Assembly: GCF_014230145.1 (NCBI RefSeq)
Contig: NZ_JACHVC010000013.1
Location: 682,001-746,000 of the forward strand
Length of the DNA: 64,000 nucleotides
Origin: Pelagicoccus albus
GTDB lineage: Bacteria; Verrucomicrobiota; Verrucomicrobiia; Opitutales; Opitutaceae
Direction: 5' to 3'
The notes beneath the pieces are model-generated. The model was not told where the DNA came from. It saw only the letters and a list, made by a program, of their open reading frames with translations, and did not search any database. This document shows, piece after piece, positions 1-8,529 of the stretch (position 1 is the first letter of the stretch; every line of letters begins with the position of its first letter). The position numbers were made by a program, and so were the translations under genes.

Positions 1-161
1 GGTCTTCGGTGTATGGCATATTTTCGATTAAATTCGGAAGGATGAAAGGTTGGATTAGGCTGGAAGGCGCAACCCGAGTAGACGAGCTAACGCGATATTT
101 ACGATTAAGTCACAAAAAGGGATTGTAGCCCCACCGCAAACCAACTTTTGTCCCATCCTTA

Positions 162-1319
162 ATGAACGACAGCCAGACAGGAGTACTAGCACTAGAAGAC
201 GGATCTGTTTTCCGAGGCGTAGCCTTCGGAGCGAAAAAGACGGTGGTTGGCGAAGCTGTTTTTAATACGAGCATGACCGGTTATCAGGAAATCCTGACCG
301 ACCCCTCCTATTACGGACAGATAATCACCATGACTGCGCCGATGATCGGCAACTATGGAGTCAACGAGGAAGACATCGAAGCCGACAAGCCTATGTGCAC
401 CGGATTCGTGGTACGCGAGCTAAGCCCTATCGCCAGCAACTGGCGTAGCACCGCCACGCTGCCAGAGTACTTGGAAAAGCACGGCATCCCAGGCCTCGAA
501 GGCATCGATACTCGCGCCTTGACCAAGAAGCTACGTGTCTCGGGAGCGATGAAATGCTGCATCAGTACCGAGGATATCTCCGACGAGGAAGCCGTCCAGC
601 GTGCTAAGGACTGGGAAGGCATCGTGGGAGCCGACTACGTGAAAGAGGTCACTTGTGCCGCGACCTACGTCTACGGCCCCAAAGAAGCTGGTTGGCCTTA
701 CAACCCGACTCGTTCCACAATCAGAAAGCCAGCCCGCGAACGTGAAATTTTCAAAATCGCCGCTCTCGACCTGGGAGCCAAGAAGTCGATTTTCCGCGAA
801 TTGGCCTTCCACGGATTCGAAGTCCACGTTTTCCCTGCCACTTCCACAGTAGAGGAAATTAAAGCCATCAACCCAGACGGAGTCTTCCTTTCCAATGGCC
901 CCGGCGATCCAGAGCCCGTTACCTACGTGCACGAGACGGTTCGCGGCTTGATGAACGACTATCCAGTTTTCGGCATTTGTCTCGGACATCAGATCATCAC
1001 TCACGCCATCGGAGCGAAGACCTACAAGCTCAAGTTTGGTCATCGCGGCGGCAACCAACCGGTCAAGAACTTCGAAACTGACTTCGTAGCCATCACCGCT
1101 CACAACCACGGATTCGCCACCTCAGAAGAAGGTCTGGCCGAGTGCGGTGCGGAAATCACCGAGGTCAACTTGAACGACAACACCATCGCTGGAATCAAGC
1201 TAAAGGATAAGCCGGTCTTCTCCGTGCAATACCATCCGGAAGCGGGCCCTGGCCCAAGCGACGCTAACCCGAACTTCGAAAAGTTCTACCAGCTGGTCGC
1301 TCAGTCTAAAAAGGCCTAG
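162..1319 (+). CDS. carA: Carbamoyl-phosphate synthase small subunit
   Basis: Glutamine amidotransferase subunit of carbamoyl-phosphate synthase. It hydrolyses glutamine and passes ammonia to CarB for pyrimidine and arginine synthesis. The 385-residue length is normal for CarA. The N-terminal CPSase small-chain domain spans about residues 1-190 and the class I amidotransferase domain about 200-380. The nucleophile is Cys273 in GICLGHQ, with His358 and Glu360 in QYHPEAG completing the triad. The gene is followed at once by a strong terminator, so it is transcribed alone. carB is not next to it and must lie elsewhere, which is common outside Enterobacteria. The 161 bases upstream hold no gene I can recognise. 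Confidence 0.97.
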   Translation: MNDSQTGVLALEDGSVFRGVAFGAKKTVVGEAVFNTSMTGYQEILTDPSYYGQIITMTAPMIGNYGVNEEDIEADKPMCTGFVVRELSPIASNWRSTATLPEYLEKHGIPGLEGIDTRALTKKLRVSGAMKCCISTEDISDEEAVQRAKDWEGIVGADYVKEVTCAATYVYGPKEAGWPYNPTRSTIRKPAREREIFKIAALDLGAKKSIFRELAFHGFEVHVFPATSTVEEIKAINPDGVFLSNGPGDPEPVTYVHETVRGLMNDYPVFGICLGHQIITHAIGAKTYKLKFGHRGGNQPVKNFETDFVAITAHNHGFATSEEGLAECGAEITEVNLNDNTIAGIKLKDKPVFSVQYHPEAGPGPSDANPNFEKFYQLVAQSKKA

Positions 1320-1346
1320 ATTTTCCAGTAGAAGCATTTAAGCCAC

Positions 1347-1376
1347 GGCGCGGTTCCTCGGGACCGCGCCTTTTTT
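1347..1376 (+). terminator. Rho-independent terminator after carA
   Basis: A GC-rich inverted repeat GGCGCGGT...ACCGCGCC (1347-1354 with 1363-1370) is followed directly by six T residues. It lies 27 bases past the carA stop and separates carA from the MerR-led operon. Confidence 0.9.
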
Positions 1377-1383
1377 GTGACTA

Positions 1384-1407
1384 TGAACCGTGAAACGAAT
1401 CGGTTCA
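1384..1407. promoter_or_regulatory. Inverted repeat TGAACCG-N10-CGGTTCA
   Basis: A perfect 7-bp inverted repeat lies at the start of the 256-bp intergenic region ahead of the MerR-type regulator. Two direct TTGAAC copies 11 bp apart (1537-1542 and 1548-1553) and a GAATCGATTC palindrome (1453-1462) lie further in. MerR-family proteins usually bind inverted repeats near their own promoter, so this is a candidate operator. That is inference from position only. Confidence 0.35.
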
Positions 1408-1561
1408 AAGCTCACAACACCCTGTTCATAGAATTGTTTCAAAAGGACGCATGAATCGATTCTCATCATAACCAAACAAGCACTGAACAAGCCTTAAACT
1501 GATGCACAACAGGTATTTATTGATCCCAACCGCTATTTGAACAATTCTTGAACCATTTTTA

Positions 1562-1578
1562 CGATTCAATATGAATCG
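1562..1578. promoter_or_regulatory. Inverted repeat CGATTCA-ATA-TGAATCG
   Basis: A perfect 7-bp inverted repeat with a 3-bp spacer, 55 bases before the MerR-type gene start. The same TGAATCG word also occurs at 1452-1458. Its nearness to the start of the operon suggests an operator or promoter element for the regulator. Binding is not demonstrated. Confidence 0.4.
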
Positions 1579-1632
1579 CTTCACTGCATCATTTATCGTA
1601 ATGCTTCGTATTAAATTTCAACCGAGACAGAT

Positions 1633-2580
1633 ATGGAGCAAAACAAAACAGACCTCGCTCAAGAGGAAGGCCAATTTGAAGTAGGAGCAGTTGCTCGCAT
1701 GGTCGGGCTTTCGCCCAATACCTTGAGAACTTGGGAGAGACGCAGGTTTATTAAAGCGGCTCATAGAACCGCCTCCGGTCGCAGACGCTACACGCAGAGC
1801 CAGGTGGAGCAAATCGCTCTGCTGCGAAAGCTAACCGAAGCCGGCGACTCCATCGGCTCCATTGCCGAAATGCCCATCGAAGGACTCCGAAAGCGTGTTC
1901 TCGAGTTTCAGACAAGAAGTACAGAACACTCGGCAAACCAAACCAAGCTCGTCCGAATTTTGGCCGTCGGTCCGAAAGCCCTCCTCTGGACTTCGATCCT
2001 GCCCGAGAGCTTTCAGGCCTCTAGCGAAGCCAGAGAGACGCCGGATATAGTGATTTGCGAGCTCGGCTCCGACATAAACAGCTGCCGCCAAGACTTGGCC
2101 GTCATTCGCCACGAACATCCCAACGTTCCACTCGCAGTCATCTACGACTACGCCCCTCGCGGAGCGATCTCGGAACTCTCCAAGAAAGGGATTTTTTTGA
2201 TCAATGCTCCCTGCTCTGCAGAGCTCATGGCTCACTACATCCATGCGGCCATCGCTGGCTCGTCGCACCAAAGCGCTGCAAACGCCCAACGGTCAGACAA
2301 GTCTCCAGACCGACTTTTCAGCGAGGAACAGCTCGCCTTGATTGCCCGCTCGAATCCAAGCATCAAGTGCGAGTGTCCGCACCATATCTCAGCACTCGTT
2401 GCGAGCCTAGTGTCCTTTGAAAAGTACTGCCAGCACTGCGAAATCGAGTCCCCCGAAGACGCGGAGCTACATACGCATCTGGGTAATGAGATAGCCAAGG
2501 CGAGAGGGATCGTGGAGAAGGCTCTGCTCTACCTCTGCACCAAAGACAACATTCCATACTCCACGGAGCCTGCGTCATGA
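1633..2580 (+). CDS. MerR-family transcriptional regulator (LitR/CarH-like, without a B12 motif)
   Basis: Probable regulator of the lipid-modification operon that it begins. The MerR helix-turn-helix covers about residues 16-85 (GAVARMVGLSPNTLRTWERR). Residues about 105-205 look like a Rossmann-like sensor region as in LitR/CarH light regulators, but I see no cobalamin-binding DxHxxG motif, so adenosyl-B12 sensing is unlikely. The C-terminal part (about 230-305) carries CECPHH (Cys246, Cys248, His250, His251), then Cys266, Cys269 and His280, which could bind a metal or respond to redox state. The stop overlaps the start of the next gene (ATGA), so the two are translationally coupled. Known relatives control photoprotective lipid genes. 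The signal sensed here is unknown. Confidence 0.85.
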   Translation: MEQNKTDLAQEEGQFEVGAVARMVGLSPNTLRTWERRRFIKAAHRTASGRRRYTQSQVEQIALLRKLTEAGDSIGSIAEMPIEGLRKRVLEFQTRSTEHSANQTKLVRILAVGPKALLWTSILPESFQASSEARETPDIVICELGSDINSCRQDLAVIRHEHPNVPLAVIYDYAPRGAISELSKKGIFLINAPCSAELMAHYIHAAIAGSSHQSAANAQRSDKSPDRLFSEEQLALIARSNPSIKCECPHHISALVASLVSFEKYCQHCEIESPEDAELHTHLGNEIAKARGIVEKALLYLCTKDNIPYSTEPAS

Positions 2581-3860
2581 AACCGCAAGTTGCAGTCATA
2601 GGCAGTGGCATCGCGGGGATGGCGAGCGCCTACTACCTCCGCGATCACTTCGATGTGCATCTATACGAGTCGGCAGACTACGTCGGCGGCCATACGAACA
2701 CCAAGTTCGTCGCCAGCGGAAAAGGTGAAACGCCGATCGACACAGGCTTCATGGTCTTCAACGACCACACTTACCCCAACCTCATAAAACTCTTCGACGA
2801 GCTCGGCGTCAGCTCCTACCCGACTTCCATGTCGTTCGGTGTTCGTAACGTGAATACGGGTTTGGAATACTGCAGCAATGGCGGAAGCGGTTTCTTCGCT
2901 CAGCGTGCTCGCATCTTAGATCCCCGACAATGGAGCTTGTATTCGGGTATCAAACACTTCTTCTCACAAGCTCACCGGCTACTCGAGAGTGATATCTCAC
3001 CTGAAATCACGATTGGCGACTTCGCGCAAGAATACGCGATCTCAGACAGAGCCATGGAAGATTTCGTCCTGCCAATGGCAGGAGCGGTCTGGTCCACGCC
3101 TCCAGACAAGATCTTGGATTTTCCGGCTAAGTCCATGCTGGGTTTCATGAAGAATCACCACATGCTTGGCATCGGAATCCAGTACCAGTGGAAGACTGTC
3201 AAAGGCGGCAGCGAACAATATAAGCGAAAGCTTCTGAACCAGCTGCACCGACCTCCGATGGTTGGATGCGGGGTCAAAAGCATCCACCAATCTGATACCG
3301 GATCGACCGTTCAACTAAGCGACGGGACAAGCAAAGCTTTCTCGCACGTAATCGTCGCCACGCACGCCGACGACGCCTTGAAGCTTCTCTCTAACCCGAC
3401 AGAGCTGCAAGGCGAGCTACTGTCCCGCTTCGGATACAACCAGAACCACACCGTTCTGCACACTGATGAATCGGTAATGCCAAAGTCGCGCAACGCTTGG
3501 GCGTCTTGGAACGTATCCCATGAGAAGAGGGACGGTGAAACGCTAGCCTCGACGCACTACTGGATGAACAATCTCCAAGACATAGAGCCACTGGGGAATC
3601 ACTTCGTCAGCGTCGATCCGCACCAGACTATCGATCCAGACAAGATCGTCTGGTCCACCCACTACACGCACCCTCGCTTCGACACGGCAGCGATTGAAGC
3701 TCAACCGAGACTCAAGCAGCTGAATGAGGAAGGATCACTTAGCTTCTGCGGGAGCTACTTCCGCAATGGCTTTCACGAAGACGCGCTCTGGTCTGCCCTC
3801 AACGCTGTTGAGTTACTGCTGAAACGGAAGGAGGTGCGAAGTGAAATCGCGGCTGTATGA
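2577..3860 (+). CDS. FAD-dependent amine-oxidase-like oxidoreductase (lipid-modification operon)
   Basis: Flavoprotein of 427 residues with an N-terminal dinucleotide-binding fold, IGSGIAGMASAYYL near residues 7-20, followed by the E-(S)-x(4)-GGH segment typical of the NAD(P)/FAD amine-oxidase group (ESADYVGGH). It starts within the stop of the MerR-type gene and overlaps the DUF1365 gene by 20 bases. Members of this family sit beside cyclopropane-fatty-acid-synthase-like genes in many bacteria. One such enzyme takes part in furan fatty acid formation in Rhodobacter and Rhodopseudomonas. The likely substrate is an acyl chain on a membrane phospholipid, oxidised or desaturated after methylation. 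The exact reaction cannot be told from the sequence. Confidence 0.88.
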   Translation: MKPQVAVIGSGIAGMASAYYLRDHFDVHLYESADYVGGHTNTKFVASGKGETPIDTGFMVFNDHTYPNLIKLFDELGVSSYPTSMSFGVRNVNTGLEYCSNGGSGFFAQRARILDPRQWSLYSGIKHFFSQAHRLLESDISPEITIGDFAQEYAISDRAMEDFVLPMAGAVWSTPPDKILDFPAKSMLGFMKNHHMLGIGIQYQWKTVKGGSEQYKRKLLNQLHRPPMVGCGVKSIHQSDTGSTVQLSDGTSKAFSHVIVATHADDALKLLSNPTELQGELLSRFGYNQNHTVLHTDESVMPKSRNAWASWNVSHEKRDGETLASTHYWMNNLQDIEPLGNHFVSVDPHQTIDPDKIVWSTHYTHPRFDTAAIEAQPRLKQLNEEGSLSFCGSYFRNGFHEDALWSALNAVELLLKRKEVRSEIAAV

Positions 3861-4638
3861 TTGCAAAGTATACCATTCTCGCAGCAAGCCCAAGAAGCAC
3901 GCCTTCTCTTATCGCCTTTTCATGTTCTACATCGATTTGGACGAGGAGCAAACGCTCGAGAAGCGCTTCCGCCTGGTTGGATCCAGAGGTTGGGCTCCCT
4001 ACCAATTGCGAGTCAGCGACCACTACGATGCGGAAAAGCCAAGCATCAAGGAGAACGTAATCCAGTTCCTCGAAGAAAATGGATTCGCTCGGAACCAGAT
4101 CGGAACCATCGGGCTCCTCACCCACCTAAGAACATTCGGCCACATTTTTAATCCGGTCTCCTTCTACTTCGTGAAGACTCCCGAAGGCGATCCGCTTTGC
4201 TCCATCGCCGAGGTAGACAACACCTTCAACGAACAGAAACTCTTCCTGATAAAAGAGAGACGCTCAGATCGCTTCCAAGATGACCAAAGCAAGCTGTTTT
4301 ACGTTTCACCGTTCAGCGATCTGGATACAGTATTTCACTTCCAACTCCAAGTTCCCAACGAAAAGCTCAAGATCAGTATCAACCAATCTGATACCGAATC
4401 GCGTCGGCCCTATTTTACCAGTTCCCTCAGCGGCGAACAAACCGAATTAAGCGACTGGAAACTCATCGCTTATAGTCTCCGATTTCCGGCTATCACGCTA
4501 GGAATCGTCTGGGGCATTCACTGGCACGCATTCCTGCTCTTTCTGAAAGGACTAAAAGTACGTCGAAAAGCGAGCCGGCCTGAACTGCAACAGGACAAAC
4601 ACATCTATCTCAAACCGCACAACCACTCCATCCACTGA
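3841..4638 (+). CDS. DUF1365 family protein
   Basis: A 265-residue member of the DUF1365 family, recognised from the N-terminal run YHSRSKPKKHAFSYRLFMFYID and the central FGHIFNPVSFYFV segment. The GTG start is preceded by a strong ribosome-binding site, GGAAGGAGG at 3826-3834, inside the end of the upstream gene, which decides the start. DUF1365 genes almost always lie between an FAD oxidoreductase and a cyclopropane-fatty-acid-synthase-like gene, as here. The molecular function is not established. A role in processing the modified acyl chain is inferred from context. Confidence 0.9.
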   Translation: MKSRLYDCKVYHSRSKPKKHAFSYRLFMFYIDLDEEQTLEKRFRLVGSRGWAPYQLRVSDHYDAEKPSIKENVIQFLEENGFARNQIGTIGLLTHLRTFGHIFNPVSFYFVKTPEGDPLCSIAEVDNTFNEQKLFLIKERRSDRFQDDQSKLFYVSPFSDLDTVFHFQLQVPNEKLKISINQSDTESRRPYFTSSLSGEQTELSDWKLIAYSLRFPAITLGIVWGIHWHAFLLFLKGLKVRRKASRPELQQDKHIYLKPHNHSIH

Positions 4639-4642
4639 AGCC

Positions 4643-5920
4643 ATGCCTAGCCTATACCAAAACGTCGTCCTCAATAACCTGAAACAAGCGAGAGTCGGCT
4701 CAATCGAGGTGCATCTTCCAAATGGTGAGATCCACAAATGCGGGGCAAACGATTCCGCCAAATCAACGACTTTTCGTATCCACAATACTGAAACATTTAA
4801 AATGGTGGCCCTAAACAAAGGCATCGGACTTGGCGAAGCCTACCAGCATGGCTACTGGAGCAGCGACGACCTTTGCGGTTTGCTGCAGTGGTTCTGCGTC
4901 AACCTTCAGGACATCTCGCCAAACATCACTCCTGCTGCAAGCAAAGCCCTTTCTGGCCTGCTGGTCGCAGCCGACACTTTGACCCACTGGAGGCGTCGCA
5001 ACACCATCGATCAAAGCAGACGCAACATCCACGCTCACTACGATCTCGGAAACGACTTCTACAAGCTCTTCCTCGATCCGACGATGACGTACTCGTCTGC
5101 CTTCTTCACGAGCGAAACCCAGAGCCTCGAGCAAGCCCAGGAGGAAAAGTACGACAGGATCTGCCGTAAGCTGGATCTTCAACCGTACCATCACCTGCTT
5201 GAGATTGGGTGTGGCTGGGGAGGTTTCGCCATGTACGCGGCAACCCACTACGGCTGTAAAATTACAGGCATCACCATCTCGGAAGAGCAGTTGAAAGAAG
5301 CTCAAAAACGGGTAGCCAACAGTCCGGTCCGCGACCGGATCGAAATTCGCTTCGCGGACTATAGAACGCTGGAAGGCAAGTTCGATCGTATCGCCTCTAT
5401 CGAGATGCTGGAGGCTGTGGGAGAAAAATATCTCGGCCAGTACTTCGAACAAGTCGAACGGCTTTTGAAGCCCGAAGGGTTGGCGGCAGTCCAAGTTATC
5501 ACCACGCCGAACCCAATCTACAAAGGTTACCGCAAACGTGTAGACTGGATACAGAAACACATTTTCCCCGGTTCACACCTGCCCTCTTCGCGTCGCCTGC
5601 TAGAAGCCGCCGAGTCCAGCGGAAACCTCGACCTGCTCCACCAAGAAACCTTTGGCTTACATTACGCCAAAACACTCAACCTTTGGAGACGCCGATTCCT
5701 CTCACAGTGGGGAAACATCGAGCAGCAAGGGTTCGACGAAGCCTTCAAGCGCAAGTGGGAGTTCTACTTCGCCTACTGCGAGGCGGGCTTCCTTCAACGC
5801 CACATTAACGTCATGCAAATGGTCTTCGGTCGTCCAGACGAGCCGGCCTACAATTTCGAAGAGCGATCCCACTCTCAATCCAATGCAGGGTTTGAGAAGG
5901 GTCTCAGCGTCGCGTCATGA
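4643..5920 (+). CDS. Cyclopropane-fatty-acyl-phospholipid synthase-like methyltransferase
   Basis: SAM-dependent methyltransferase of 425 residues from the CFA synthase family, which transfers a one-carbon unit to a double bond of phospholipid acyl chains. The SAM-binding motif LLEIGCGWGG is at about residues 185-194. Other family signatures are HYDLGNDFYKLFLD (about 132-145), MTYSSAFF and the SIEMLEAVGEKY segment. It starts 4 bases after DUF1365 and overlaps the following gene by ATGA. The relative UfaM makes the methylated precursor of furan fatty acids in Rhodobacter, so the product may be a methylated rather than cyclopropane chain. The sequence does not decide between these. Confidence 0.93.
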   Translation: MPSLYQNVVLNNLKQARVGSIEVHLPNGEIHKCGANDSAKSTTFRIHNTETFKMVALNKGIGLGEAYQHGYWSSDDLCGLLQWFCVNLQDISPNITPAASKALSGLLVAADTLTHWRRRNTIDQSRRNIHAHYDLGNDFYKLFLDPTMTYSSAFFTSETQSLEQAQEEKYDRICRKLDLQPYHHLLEIGCGWGGFAMYAATHYGCKITGITISEEQLKEAQKRVANSPVRDRIEIRFADYRTLEGKFDRIASIEMLEAVGEKYLGQYFEQVERLLKPEGLAAVQVITTPNPIYKGYRKRVDWIQKHIFPGSHLPSSRRLLEAAESSGNLDLLHQETFGLHYAKTLNLWRRRFLSQWGNIEQQGFDEAFKRKWEFYFAYCEAGFLQRHINVMQMVFGRPDEPAYNFEERSHSQSNAGFEKGLSVAS

Positions 5921-6711
5921 ATATCTACATACAACTAGCTACCGGCCTCGCAATGGTGTCCATCGCGATGCTCCTCACTTTCAAATATTGTTGGAAAAGA
6001 GAGAACTTCGGCTACGTGGATGTCGTGTGGTCCTACTCAGTAGGAGCCTTGGCCATTCTCTATTTCGTGGCCAACTACGAAAACGCGATTTCCCGCAGCC
6101 TCCTCGCCTTAGCTTTGACGCTCACTTGGTCCGTGCGTCTGGGCACTCACCTGCTCGTCAGAGTATCAAACGAAGAGGAGGATGGACGATATCAAGAGAT
6201 CCGAGAAGCCTGGAAAGACGATCTGAAGCGTCGCACTTTCATATTCTTTCAGTTTCAAGCACTTGCAGCGGTCATCATGAGTATCGCCCCGCTACTGGCA
6301 ATGTCGACCCGACAAAGTTTCGGAGCAGTCGGAGATTGGATTGCTATTGGAATCGCTGGCGTCGCGATAACCGGCGAGGCGATTGCAGACAACCAACTAT
6401 CAAAGTTTAGGAGCGACCCCAACAACAAGGGACGCACATGCCGTAAGGGACTGTGGGCCCTCTCCCGACACCCCAACTACTTCTTCGAGTGGATGCTCTG
6501 GTGCTCGTTCCCTTTCCTCACCTACGGCACCCCCTATTTCTGGGCTTCGCTCGCGAGCCCGCTGATTCTCCTTTTCCTGATAACCAAAGTTACCGGAATC
6601 CCGCCCACGGAGCGAAACGCCATAAAGAGCCGAGGCGACGATTACCGAGCTTACCAAAAAGAGACCCGAGCTTTCCTTCCGATTCCCAAGAAGAGTCCCG
6701 CATCCAATTAA
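5917..6711 (+). CDS. DUF1295 membrane protein (steroid-5-alpha-reductase-like fold)
   Basis: Integral membrane protein of 264 residues with about six or seven hydrophobic segments. The C-terminal signature GLWALSRHPNYFFEWMLWCS is typical of DUF1295, a family related to steroid 5-alpha reductases and isoprenylcysteine methyltransferases. The ATG overlaps the stop of the preceding CFA-like gene. In comparable clusters DUF1295 proteins accompany FAD, DUF1365 and CFA-like genes. A reductase or methyltransferase step on a membrane lipid is plausible but unproven. Confidence 0.88.
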   Translation: MNIYIQLATGLAMVSIAMLLTFKYCWKRENFGYVDVVWSYSVGALAILYFVANYENAISRSLLALALTLTWSVRLGTHLLVRVSNEEEDGRYQEIREAWKDDLKRRTFIFFQFQALAAVIMSIAPLLAMSTRQSFGAVGDWIAIGIAGVAITGEAIADNQLSKFRSDPNNKGRTCRKGLWALSRHPNYFFEWMLWCSFPFLTYGTPYFWASLASPLILLFLITKVTGIPPTERNAIKSRGDDYRAYQKETRAFLPIPKKSPASN

Positions 6712-6737
6712 AACAACAACCTTACGCCAGCAGAAAA

Positions 6738-7763
6738 ATGAACACGCTAAAACTCGCAGAAAATGGATACATCCCTTACTTTCTTCTCAGATTCGGAATC
6801 AGACAGAGGCTAAAACGCAAACTAGAGATCGAAGCGTCGAAAGGCCCCGATTCCAATGAGAGCTTCAAGAGAGCCCTCAAGCAAAGCGCTTTGGCAGTAG
6901 ACACAGACAAAGCGAACGAACAGCACTACGAAGTTCCGGCTGAATTCTTCGAACTAGTGCTCGGGCCCTACTTGAAATACAGCAGCGGATACTGGCCAGA
7001 GGGATGTAACTCAATCGAAGAGTCTGAGCTTGCGTCTCTCGAACTCGTCGCCGAGCGAGCCCAGTTGAAAGATGGACAGGATATCCTGGAGCTCGGTTGT
7101 GGCTGGGGTTCATTTTCGCTCTGGGCTGCAGCGAAGTTCCCATACTCCCAAATCACTACTGTATCCAATTCTTCGAGTCAGGCAGAGTTCATAAGAAAGC
7201 GGGCTAGCGAACGGGGATTGACCAATCTAAACGTAGTCACTTGCGATATCAACGCCTTCGACACCCCTCTCCAATTCGACCGCATCGTCTCAATCGAAAT
7301 GCTAGAGCACGTGAGAAACTACGACGCTTTATTCGCAAAACTTTCCAACTGGCTACGCGACGACGCGAAAATGTTCGTCCACGTATTCTCTCATAAGAAG
7401 CACGCTTACGCCTACGACGCGAGCAACCCTTCCGAATGGATGGCTCGACACTTCTTCACCGGTGGGATCATGCCGTCGCACGATCTTCTTCCGAGCTTCG
7501 ACAAGTATATTCAAGCGGAGGAGAGCTGGGCCTTGAGCGGAGTGCATTACCAGAAAACATCCGAAGCTTGGCTCCAAAACATGAATACGTACGAATCAAA
7601 AATAGAGCCTATTTTCGCCAAAGTCTACGGACCCGAGAATGCGAAGCAGTGGATGTGGAGATGGCGACTTTTCTTCCTAGCTTGTGCGGAATTGTTTGGA
7701 TACAAAAATGGTAGCGAATGGGGAGTCTCGCACTACCGTTTCACCAAGCAGTTGTCAAAGTAA
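6738..7763 (+). CDS. Second SAM-dependent methyltransferase (CFA/coclaurine N-methyltransferase-like)
   Basis: A 341-residue class I methyltransferase with the SAM motif ILELGCGWGSF at about residues 116-126 and the family segment HYEVPAEFFELVLGPYLKYS (about 63-82). Unlike the first methyltransferase it lacks the N-terminal CFA-synthase domain. The ATG at 6738 is chosen because upstream in-frame codons lie inside the DUF1295 gene and look unlike this family. Two different CFA-family methyltransferases in one operon suggest two methylations, as in dimethyl furan fatty acid formation, or two lipid substrates. That is inference. Confidence 0.88.
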   Translation: MNTLKLAENGYIPYFLLRFGIRQRLKRKLEIEASKGPDSNESFKRALKQSALAVDTDKANEQHYEVPAEFFELVLGPYLKYSSGYWPEGCNSIEESELASLELVAERAQLKDGQDILELGCGWGSFSLWAAAKFPYSQITTVSNSSSQAEFIRKRASERGLTNLNVVTCDINAFDTPLQFDRIVSIEMLEHVRNYDALFAKLSNWLRDDAKMFVHVFSHKKHAYAYDASNPSEWMARHFFTGGIMPSHDLLPSFDKYIQAEESWALSGVHYQKTSEAWLQNMNTYESKIEPIFAKVYGPENAKQWMWRWRLFFLACAELFGYKNGSEWGVSHYRFTKQLSK

Positions 7764-7788
7764 ACGAAACGTTGGGGATTCTATTCCG

Positions 7789-8529
7789 ATGACCGCCATA
7801 ATCATATTCTTTGTGCTCCACTGGTATGCGTCAGTGATTGCCCAAAGTTTTTTCCTGCACCGCTATATGGCTCACAGCATGTTTCGCATGAGCCCATTTT
7901 GGGAGAAGTTCTTCTACTTGTTCACGTTTGTGGCCCAAGGATCTTCCTTTCTTCACCCGAAGTCGTACGCGGCTCTGCACATGGAGCATCACAAGCATAG
8001 CGATACAGAGGAAGATCCTCATTCACCACATTTCTTTAGCGATGTCTGGGGTATGATGAAGAACACCGCAAGGGTCTACTATGAATTTAAGACCGGTCAA
8101 CGTGAGTCAAGCTCCCCCTCGATCCGAGCTCTGCCCACTTGGCCTTTAGTGGATCGCCTCGGCAACTCCATCTTCGTGCGGCTTGGCTTCTGCGCGCTGT
8201 ATATACTTTTCTACTACTACTTTGCTCCCTCCCCTATCTGGTATCTGCTGCTGCCGTTCCACTTCCTGATGGGGCCGGTACATGGGGCTTTCGTGAACTG
8301 GTGTGGCCACAAGTACGGTTACCGGAATCACAATACACCTGACCAATCGAAGAACACTTTCGCTTGGGATCTGCTATTCGTGGGAGAGACTTTTCAGAAC
8401 AACCATCACCGCTTTCCGAATCGCGCCAACTTCGCCAACCGCTGGTACGAATGGGACGTCCTCTATCCCTTCATCCTTGTGTTGGATAAACTGCGAATCA
8501 TCCGCCTAGCCCCAGTACGCTCGTCATGA
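7789..8529 (+). CDS. Membrane fatty-acid desaturase
   Basis: A 246-residue integral membrane desaturase or hydroxylase-type enzyme. Histidine boxes that bind the di-iron centre are visible: HRYMAH (His24, His29), HMEHHKH (His64-His70) and NNHHRFPNRANF near the C-terminus. Between them are hydrophobic stretches. The start at 7789 is preferred over upstream codons that lie within the previous gene. The enzyme most likely introduces a double bond into acyl chains, supplying substrate for or acting after the two methyltransferases. It overlaps the lipocalin gene by ATGA. Confidence 0.88.
   Translation: MTAIIIFFVLHWYASVIAQSFFLHRYMAHSMFRMSPFWEKFFYLFTFVAQGSSFLHPKSYAALHMEHHKHSDTEEDPHSPHFFSDVWGMMKNTARVYYEFKTGQRESSSPSIRALPTWPLVDRLGNSIFVRLGFCALYILFYYYFAPSPIWYLLLPFHFLMGPVHGAFVNWCGHKYGYRNHNTPDQSKNTFAWDLLFVGETFQNNHHRFPNRANFANRWYEWDVLYPFILVLDKLRIIRLAPVRSS

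Noticed and set aside
531-1109. 192-residue open frame antisense to carA
   Set aside because: It lies wholly within the strongly conserved carA, its translation resembles no protein, and it reflects codon bias of the real gene.
4811-5560. 249-residue open frame antisense to the CFA-like gene
   Set aside because: Shadow of a clearly coding gene, with no family resemblance and no start signals.
5652-6410. 252-residue plus-strand open frame overlapping the CFA-like and DUF1295 genes
   Set aside because: Overlaps the ends of two supported genes in another frame. The composition is Ser/Arg/His-rich and unlike a real protein.
6453-6737. N-terminal extension of the second methyltransferase
   Set aside because: It lies inside the DUF1295 gene and has no methyltransferase similarity. 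The ATG at 6738 gives the family N-terminus.
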